Both the position numbers and the translations under genes were made by a program. This document shows positions 1 to 4,390 of a stretch of 6,804 nucleotides of DNA, one piece after another (the first letter of the stretch is position 1; every line of letters begins with the position of its first letter). This DNA comes from WVWW01 sp041568335 (GTDB taxonomy: Bacteria > Acidobacteriota > Polarisedimenticolia > Polarisedimenticolales > Polarisedimenticolaceae), in the NCBI GenBank assembly GCA_041568335.1, contig JBFFZZ010000168.1, positions 1-6,804 of the forward strand. Direction: 5' to 3'. Under the pieces are notes generated by a model that saw only the letters and a program-made list of their open reading frames with translations, had not been told where the DNA came from and ran no database searches.

Positions 1-234
1 CCCGGCCTGCAGCCGCCCGAGCACGGATTCGTACGCATCCCAGTCCGGTGTGGCGCCGAACGTGACCTCGACACGCGCGTAGCTGGATGAGGGGATCGAT
101 CCGGCCGGCGGCGCGCCCGGCGCCGACCACCACAGGCCGAGCGCCGGTGACGGCTCCTCCGCCACGGCGGGCACCGCCAGCCCCAAAAAGACCGGCAGCA
201 ACGACAGGTAGACGAGTCTCTTCGGGGGGGTCAT
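1..234 (-). CDS. Secreted protein of unknown function, N-terminal part only (runs off left edge)
   Basis: Reading the minus strand from an ATG at 234 gives 78 codons with no stop before the window edge, so the gene is truncated by the window and not necessarily broken. The first 25 residues form a typical Sec signal peptide: MTPPKR with basic K5 and R6, a hydrophobic core around LVYLSLLPVFLGLAV, and an AVA|EE signal peptidase I-like site near residues 25/26. The mature part is rich in Pro, Ala, Ser and Trp (LWWSAPGAPPAGS) and then becomes more regular (YARVEVTFGATPDWDAYES). I recognise no family. The product is probably periplasmic or outer-membrane associated. No clear Shine-Dalgarno precedes the ATG, and the predicted promoter places the transcript start only a few bases upstream, so translation may be nearly leaderless. 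A run of seven C follows the start codon. The gene is divergent from the thiolase gene. Confidence 0.8.
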   Translation of the reverse strand, partial: MTPPKRLVYLSLLPVFLGLAVPAVAEEPSPALGLWWSAPGAPPAGSIPSSSYARVEVTFGATPDWDAYESVLGRLQAG

Positions 235-245
235 CGCCGCGACCC

Positions 246-274
246 ATTGTTCGCCACGGGCGCGGGTCTGTCAA
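246..274 (-). promoter_or_regulatory. Predicted sigma70-type promoter for the leftward secreted-protein gene
   Basis: On the minus strand a perfect TTGACA (274..269) is followed after 17 bases by AACAAT (251..246), which matches four of six positions of TATAAT including the conserved A2 and T6. The expected transcript start is near 239-240, about five bases before the ATG at 234. That fits the lack of a Shine-Dalgarno there. It is predicted by motif only; a promoter further upstream with a longer leader is possible. Confidence 0.45.
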
Positions 275-282
275 ACCTGACA
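269..282. promoter_or_regulatory. 14-bp inverted repeat TGTCA-N4-TGACA, candidate operator
   Basis: TGTCA (269-273) and TGACA (278-282) form a perfect 5-bp inverted repeat with an AACC spacer. It overlaps the -35 of the leftward promoter and lies about 40-50 bases upstream of the predicted rightward transcript start. That position would suit a dimeric regulator acting on both divergent genes. No regulator gene is visible in the window, and a repeat this short can arise by chance. Confidence 0.3.
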
Positions 283-306
283 AGACCTACCGTGCTCGGG
301 GCGACG

Positions 307-315
307 TGCTATAAC
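307..315 (+). promoter_or_regulatory. Extended -10 promoter element for the thiolase-hydratase unit
   Basis: TGCTATAAC fits the extended -10 pattern TGnTATAAT with one mismatch. No good -35 lies 16-18 bases upstream, which extended -10 promoters can tolerate. The expected transcript start is near 322, giving a leader of about 35 bases before the ATG at 357. Confidence 0.5.
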
Positions 316-344
316 CCAAGGCCCTCTCACCGTGAAACCTTGGG
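315..344 (+). repeat. 7-bp inverted repeat at the thiolase leader; right arm overlaps the Shine-Dalgarno
   Basis: CCCAAGG (315-321) and CCTTGGG (338-344) are perfectly complementary across a 16-base loop. The right arm ends inside the likely ribosome-binding sequence GGGAG (342-346). If transcripts begin upstream of 315, the RNA hairpin would partly mask that site. If they begin near 322, as the extended -10 predicts, the left arm is not transcribed and the repeat could only act as DNA, for example as an operator just downstream of the -10. A shorter palindrome, TCACCGTGA (327-335), lies in the loop. Confidence 0.4.
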
Positions 345-356
345 AGCTCCGACAAC

Positions 357-1547
357 ATGGCCACCGAAGTCGTTCTAGCTGCCCCCGTCCGCACACCGAT
401 CGGCAAGTTCGGCGGTCAGCTCGCCGGTGTGACGGCGGTCGAGCTCGCGGTTCACGCAGCGCGCGCAACCCTCGAGCGCAGCGGGATCGCGGCCGATCAG
501 GTCGACCAGACGATCGTCGGGCATGCGCGGCAGGCCGGGTGCGGTCCCAACCCGGCGCGGCAGGTCGCGCTCGGCACGGGCTTGCCGGTGGAGCGACCCG
601 CGTTCACGATCAACCAGGCCTGTCTGTCCGGGATGCAAGCGGTGATGGCCGCCGTGCGGGCGATCATCGTCGGCGAGGCGCATGTCGTGCTCGCCGGAGG
701 GATGGAGTCGATGAGCCGCGTGCCTTACCTGCTCGACGCCCGGTGGGGCTGGCGCATGGGGCATCGCGATGCGGTCGACGCGATGGTCCGCGACGGCTTC
801 CTCGATCCGATCGCCGACCAGGTCATGGGGCAAACGGCGGAGACCCTGGCCAGGCAATACGAGATCACCCGTGACGAGCAGGACGCTTACGCCGCGCGCA
901 CCCAACAGCGCGCGGAAGCCGCCTGGCGGGACGGCCGCTTCGAACGGGAAGTCGTGCCGATCGAGGTGACCCGGCGGAAGGAAACGGTCATGGTGGTGCG
1001 GGACGAACACCCACGCGACGCTGTCACGGCCGAGAGCCTATCCCGTCTGCCGCCGGTCTTCGATCGTGAGAGCGGGACGGTGACCGCGGGGAACTCGAGT
1101 GGAATCACCGATGGCGCCGCCACGATGCTCGTGCTTTCCGGCAAGACCGCGGACAAGCTGGGCGTCACGCCGCTGGCTCGGTGGGTCAGCTCGAGCGTCG
1201 AGGGCGTACGTCCCGAGGTCATGGGTATCGGCCCGGTGCCGGCCGTGCGCAACCTGCTGGAGAGTACGCGTATGTCGCTCGATGACATCGACCTGGTCGA
1301 GCTCAACGAGGCCTTCGCCGCCCAGGTCCTCGCGGTCGACCGCGAGCTCGGATTCGACCCCGAGCACCTCAACGTCAACGGGGGCGCCATCGCGTTGGGT
1401 CACCCGATCGGGTGCAGTGGCGCGCGCATCCTCGTGACGCTGCTGCACGAGATGCAGCGGCGGGAGGTTCGCCGCGGACTGGCCACGTTGTGCGTGTCCG
1501 GGGGGATGGGCGGCGCGATGCTGGTGGAGCGAGTCGACGGAGCATGA
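357..1547 (+). CDS. Thiolase family protein (acetyl-CoA C-acyltransferase)
   Basis: The 396-residue length is normal for a degradative or biosynthetic thiolase. Family knowledge: the enzyme interconverts 3-ketoacyl-CoA plus CoA with acyl-CoA plus acetyl-CoA in the cytoplasm. The nucleophilic cysteine C89 lies in INQACLSGMQAV and matches the thiolase acyl-enzyme signature. NEAFA and NVNGGAIALGHPIG (H349) form the second signature. C379 in LCVSGGMGG is the catalytic base, where CVSGG replaces the more usual CIGGG. The N-terminus VVLAAPVRTPIGKFGG is also typical. The ATG at 357 is preceded by GGGAG (342-346, spacing 10). The stop overlaps the hydratase start (ATGA, 1544-1547), so the two are co-transcribed and probably translationally coupled. 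Chain-length specificity (acetoacetyl-CoA or longer) cannot be read from the sequence. No catalytic residue is missing. Confidence 0.95.
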   Translation: MATEVVLAAPVRTPIGKFGGQLAGVTAVELAVHAARATLERSGIAADQVDQTIVGHARQAGCGPNPARQVALGTGLPVERPAFTINQACLSGMQAVMAAVRAIIVGEAHVVLAGGMESMSRVPYLLDARWGWRMGHRDAVDAMVRDGFLDPIADQVMGQTAETLARQYEITRDEQDAYAARTQQRAEAAWRDGRFEREVVPIEVTRRKETVMVVRDEHPRDAVTAESLSRLPPVFDRESGTVTAGNSSGITDGAATMLVLSGKTADKLGVTPLARWVSSSVEGVRPEVMGIGPVPAVRNLLESTRMSLDDIDLVELNEAFAAQVLAVDRELGFDPEHLNVNGGAIALGHPIGCSGARILVTLLHEMQRREVRRGLATLCVSGGMGGAMLVERVDGA

Positions 1548-2308
1548 GCGATCCGGTCCGGTTGTCCAAACGGGACGGGTGCGCGCGAATCACGCTGGAT
1601 CATCCCCCGCTGAACATCCTCACCAACGCCGGGCTCGGTGGGCTCGCAGACGCGTTCGCCGACGCCGCGGCCGATCCCGAGGTGCGGGTGATCCTCCTCG
1701 ACGCCGGCGGCAAGGCCTTCAGCGCGGGCGTCGACATCGGGGATCACCAGGGCGACAAGGTGCACACGATGATGCGTGAGCTCGAGCGCCTCTTCGGGAC
1801 GATCGAGGCCGTCGAGCAACCGACCGTGGGGAGCGTCCACGGCGCCTGTCTGGGTGGCGGTTGCGAGCTGATCGCCGCGCTGGATCTGTGCTATGCCGCC
1901 GAGGGAGCGACCTTTGGCCAGCCGGAGATCAAGCTCGGGCTGTTCGCGCCGCCCGCCTCGGTCCTGCTTCCGCGCCTGATCGGTGAGCGCCAAGCGCTGG
2001 AGCTCCTGCTCGGCGGCGACACGATCACGGCAAATCGGGCGTTCCGGATCGGGCTGATCAACCGCGTTTTACCCGACGGGGAGCTGGCGACCGGGGTGGA
2101 TGCGCTGTGCGCCACACTGCTGGCCCATTCCGGCAAAGCGCTGCGCCAGGCCAAGAAGGCGGTGCGTCTCGCGCGCGGATTGGCGATCGACGCCGCGCAC
2201 GGGGCGGTGCGCCGGCTCTACCTGGACGAGCTGATGCAGACCGCGGATGCCCACGAGGGCTTACGAGCTTTCCTGGAAAAGCGTCCTGCCGAGTGGCGGC
2301 ACGAGTGA
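1544..2308 (+). CDS. Enoyl-CoA hydratase/isomerase (crotonase) family, resembling cyclohexa-1,5-dienecarbonyl-CoA hydratase
   Basis: A 254-residue crotonase-fold enzyme. FSAGVD (59-64) and LGGGCEL (103-109) build the oxyanion hole. E108 (in GGGCEL) and E128 (in FGQPEI) correspond to the two catalytic glutamates of classical crotonase, so hydration of a 2-enoyl-CoA is expected. The FGQPEIKLGLFAPPASVLLP block and the C-terminal LYLDELM plus HEGLRAFLEKRPAEW block resemble, from memory, the dienoyl-CoA hydratase (Dch/BamR) of anaerobic benzoyl-CoA degradation. By contrast, the glutamate-bearing loop GGGCEL is the general crotonase form. The substrate is therefore open: cyclic dienoyl-CoA or ordinary enoyl-CoA. 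The ATG at 1544 overlaps the thiolase stop as ATGA, and only distant GGAG sequences precede it, suggesting translational coupling. The open frame extends upstream inside the thiolase gene, but that part has no family character. Confidence 0.9.
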   Translation: MSDPVRLSKRDGCARITLDHPPLNILTNAGLGGLADAFADAAADPEVRVILLDAGGKAFSAGVDIGDHQGDKVHTMMRELERLFGTIEAVEQPTVGSVHGACLGGGCELIAALDLCYAAEGATFGQPEIKLGLFAPPASVLLPRLIGERQALELLLGGDTITANRAFRIGLINRVLPDGELATGVDALCATLLAHSGKALRQAKKAVRLARGLAIDAAHGAVRRLYLDELMQTADAHEGLRAFLEKRPAEWRHE

Positions 2309-2310
2309 GA

Positions 2311-2769
2311 TCAGCGGGTGGCCCACTCGACCACCTGGTGCACGTTGATCAACGAGAGGAGTCGCCCGGCTCGGATCGGGATGAAGCCGTTGCAGTTGTT
2401 GAGGTAGTCGATCAGGCGCTCGCGCCCCGGTGGCATCGCGTAGGAGATCGTGCCCTCGACGAGAGCCCCGTCGCTGAGCCTGCAGGTCACGAAGACCGGG
2501 TTCCCGGCCCCGGGGTCGCGCTCGAGCCCGGCGTACTCCTCGTCGAGGAACTCGACGCGGACGATCCGCTCTCGCGAGATCAGCCGTGAGCCATCCTCCT
2601 GCACCAGCGCGAGGAACCGGTCCCCCGAGTCGGCGAGCCGGTCGGAGAGCCGCATCGGCGCCCCACCGGGCCCCTCGGAAGGCACGAACATGTTCCCGAT
2701 CTGCGGCTCGCCCCGGGTCAGATGGACCACGACCTGGACCTTCCGCTGCGGCACCCGATAGGTCAACAT
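2311..2769 (-). CDS. Hypothetical protein with two tandem copies of a small beta-rich domain (possibly DUF6812-like)
   Basis: A 152-residue soluble protein without signal peptide or membrane segment. Residues 11-74 and 92-149 appear to be diverged copies of one domain. V13, L17, G20 and G25 align with V94, L98, G101 and G106. R40-L41, D43 and L45 align with R118-L119, D121 and L123. F52 aligns with F129, R62-L63-x-S65 with R136-L137-x-S139, and I69 and V72 with V143 and V146. The shared pattern is V-x-V-x3-L-x2-G-x4-G, then RLxDxL, then F, then RLxS. Each copy suggests a small beta-barrel-like fold. It recalls small domains I associate with DUF6812, but I am not certain of that name. The start at 2769 is fixed by AGGAGG six bases upstream; an in-frame ATG at 2838 would add 23 Arg-rich residues and lacks such a site. 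It is divergent from the DUF4388 gene and ends 2 bp from the hydratase stop. Function unknown. Confidence 0.85.
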   Translation of the reverse strand: MLTYRVPQRKVQVVVHLTRGEPQIGNMFVPSEGPGGAPMRLSDRLADSGDRFLALVQEDGSRLISRERIVRVEFLDEEYAGLERDPGAGNPVFVTCRLSDGALVEGTISYAMPPGRERLIDYLNNCNGFIPIRAGRLLSLINVHQVVEWATR

Positions 2770-2775
2770 GTCGAG

Positions 2776-2781
2776 CCTCCT
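2776..2781 (-). promoter_or_regulatory. Strong Shine-Dalgarno AGGAGG fixing the start of the tandem-domain gene
   Basis: AGGAGG on the minus strand (2781..2776) sits six bases before the ATG at 2769. It is the best ribosome-binding match in the window and decides this start over the upstream ATG at 2838. Confidence 0.75.
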
Positions 2782-2808
2782 GGACGGATTTCGCCCGGTT
2801 TCCCTCAA

Positions 2809-2893
2809 AGCATAGGTTCGCGGACGCCGAATCGCCATATCGGGGGGTTTTTGGGGCTGCCCGGGTTGCCCGGCTCGTGGCGCGGCCTAGATT
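2809..2893. promoter_or_regulatory. Divergent spacer between tandem-domain and DUF4388 genes, with weak promoter candidates
   Basis: The whole spacer is 2770-2909 and has no convincing gene. Rightward, TTGCCC (2866-2871), 16 bases, then TAGATT (2888-2893) is a weak sigma70 match that would start transcripts near 2900. Leftward, TATGCT (2814..2809) could be a -10 with a leader of about 33 bases, but no good -35 is seen. The spacer also holds G6-T5-G4 (2842-2856) and a short CGGG-TTG-CCCG inverted repeat (2862-2872) over the candidate rightward -35. Confidence 0.25.
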
Positions 2894-2909
2894 TGATCCG
2901 AGGAATCCA

Positions 2910-4316
2910 ATGCCTTTATACGGAACCCTCACATCGATGCCGTTGCCGGACCTGCTGCAATGGCTCGGCAACGCCCGGGTCACGGGATCGCTGCGTGTCG
3001 AGCGGGATCGTGTGAGCAAATCGATCCATTTCCACGAGGGCCGTGTCGTCGGCTGCTCGTCCGACGATCCGGCTCAACGGATCGGTCAGTACCTCCTCAA
3101 CCGCGGACAGATCACCGAGGATCAGCTTCGCGAGGCGCTGCAGCTCCAGGAGCTCAGCGGCCAGCATCTGGGCTCGCTCCTGGTCGAGCTGGGAGCGCTG
3201 ACCGCGGAACAGCTCGCGATGCACCTCGAAGCCCAGGCCGAGGAAACGGTGCACAGCCTGTTCGACTGGGACGACGCCGTGTTCCGTTTCGAGGAGGCCG
3301 ACAAGAACCCCGCGCAAGCGGTCCCCGTCAGCCTGCGGGTCGAGGACGTGTTGCTCCGCGGGCTCAAGCGATACGACGAGATGCGGCAGATCCGCGAGGT
3401 CTTCAACGACCCCGGGATCGTGCTCGAGAAAACCGGCAGGAACCCACCCGACGCCGTGCTCGCGAACCGCATGGGCCGGGCGCTATGGGACCTGATCGAT
3501 GCCGAGCGAACCGTTGCCGAGGTCCTGCTCCAGGTGCACGGATCGGAATACGTCGTCACGAAGTTCCTCTACGAGCTTCACCGTTCGTCGCTGGTCCGCA
3601 TCGCCAAGGTCAAGGAGGTCACGACCGGCCCGCCCGTCCCGCAGCCCGTGGCCGTCGCGGTGGAACCGGCTGCGGCGGAGCCCGCTGGGGCTTCCGCGCC
3701 TGCCACCGCTACCGAACCTCCGGCCGCCGAACCCGCGCCCCCCGCGTTGACCGAAGAGGAAGAAGTCGAAGACCTCCTTTCGGACTTCAACCCGGAGATG
3801 GATCTCCCCGCGCAAGAACCCGCCGAAGTGGAAGCGGCACCGCTGGAGGAGACCGGAGTCGAAGTCGCCGAGCCGGACGCCGAGCAGCGCGGCGAAAGGG
3901 GCATCGTCCCCCTGGAGGACTCCGAGGCATACTCGCTCGAGCAGAGCCTCGAAAAGGCGCGCAGACTGATGGCGAAGACGGAGTACGAGCGGGCGCTCGT
4001 GATCCTCGATCGCGTCTACCGCGAGCACCCCGGCGAGGAGTCGCTGCGCCGGCTCACCGCGGAGGCCGAGGCCGCCTTCGTCGAGAAGGCTTACCGTCAC
4101 TTCCTTCCGCCGAGCAAGGTGCTCGCTCTGACGAGAGAGATGGACACGTTGGAGGCGGAAGATCTGTCCCCGAGCGAGTTCTTCATGCTCAGCCGCATCG
4201 ACGGGACGTGGGACATCAAATCGATCATCCAGATCGCCCCGATGCGGGAGTCCGACGCCCTGCGGACGCTCAAACGCCTTCGCGAGAACGGCCTGATCGA
4301 GCTCAAGGACCCGTAG
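2910..4316 (+). CDS. DUF4388 (PatA-like N-terminal) domain protein with two winged-helix-like copies
   Basis: A 468-residue cytoplasmic protein with no signal peptide or membrane segment. Residues 1-55 (YGTLTSMPLPDLLQWLG, then TGSLRV, then IHFHEGRVVGC) match the DUF4388/PatA N-terminal pattern. Residues 58-128 contain two helical units (IGQYLLNRGQITEDQL and LGSLLVELGALTAEQL) resembling the MshEN/GspE N-terminal domain, then the LFDWDDAVFRFEE motif. Residues about 187-231 and 424-465 look like two copies of a winged-helix-like domain. Residues 238-340 are a disordered Pro/Ala/Glu linker with an acidic patch EEEEVEDLLSDF (282-293). Residues 342-400 look TPR-like (EYERALVILDRVYREHP). The ATG at 2910 has GAGGA five bases upstream. 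Proteins of this type are associated with two-component, pilus or gliding regulation in related families. Here no receiver domain or kinase is present, so a scaffold or adaptor role is inference only. Confidence 0.88.
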   Translation: MPLYGTLTSMPLPDLLQWLGNARVTGSLRVERDRVSKSIHFHEGRVVGCSSDDPAQRIGQYLLNRGQITEDQLREALQLQELSGQHLGSLLVELGALTAEQLAMHLEAQAEETVHSLFDWDDAVFRFEEADKNPAQAVPVSLRVEDVLLRGLKRYDEMRQIREVFNDPGIVLEKTGRNPPDAVLANRMGRALWDLIDAERTVAEVLLQVHGSEYVVTKFLYELHRSSLVRIAKVKEVTTGPPVPQPVAVAVEPAAAEPAGASAPATATEPPAAEPAPPALTEEEEVEDLLSDFNPEMDLPAQEPAEVEAAPLEETGVEVAEPDAEQRGERGIVPLEDSEAYSLEQSLEKARRLMAKTEYERALVILDRVYREHPGEESLRRLTAEAEAAFVEKAYRHFLPPSKVLALTREMDTLEAEDLSPSEFFMLSRIDGTWDIKSIIQIAPMRESDALRTLKRLRENGLIELKDP

Positions 4317-4326
4317 CGCCGGGCAG

Positions 4327-4335
4327 TGCTACAAT
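4327..4335 (+). promoter_or_regulatory. Extended -10 promoter element for the NYN gene
   Basis: TGCTACAAT fits TGnTATAAT with one mismatch, 11 bases after the DUF4388 stop codon. No good -35 is found at 16-18 bases. Transcripts would start near 4342, giving a leader of about 50 bases. This suggests the NYN gene can be transcribed independently, although read-through from the DUF4388 gene across the 74-bp gap (4317-4390) is also likely because no terminator hairpin is seen. Confidence 0.5.
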
Positions 4336-4390
4336 ACGTCCGTTAGTCTAGAAACCTTTTCTTCACAGCGACTTAGCGGAGAATCCCGCG

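Noticed and set aside
375..1010. 211-codon minus-strand open frame opposite the thiolase
   Set aside because: Rich in His, Arg and Pro, with no motif; a mirror frame of the thiolase codons.
1412..1543. N-terminal extension of the hydratase frame inside the thiolase gene
   Set aside because: It overlaps conserved thiolase C-terminal motifs, and the crotonase family start fits the ATG at 1544.
2842..2865. Possible G-quadruplex (G6-T5-G4 then GGG)
   Set aside because: Only three well-separated G tracts are seen; a fourth would need a GG pair or an unlikely split of the G6 run.
2586..2909. N-terminal extension of the DUF4388 frame to an ATG at 2586
   Set aside because: The extra 108 residues are Arg/Pro/Ser-rich, lie over the divergent gene and its Shine-Dalgarno, and lack family character. 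The ATG at 2910 begins exactly where the DUF4388 pattern begins.
2960..4351. 463-codon open frame on the plus strand overlapping the DUF4388 gene
   Set aside because: It is Arg/Gly/Pro-rich with no domain pattern, as expected for an off-frame of GC-rich coding DNA. The DUF4388 frame has clear domains and a good Shine-Dalgarno.
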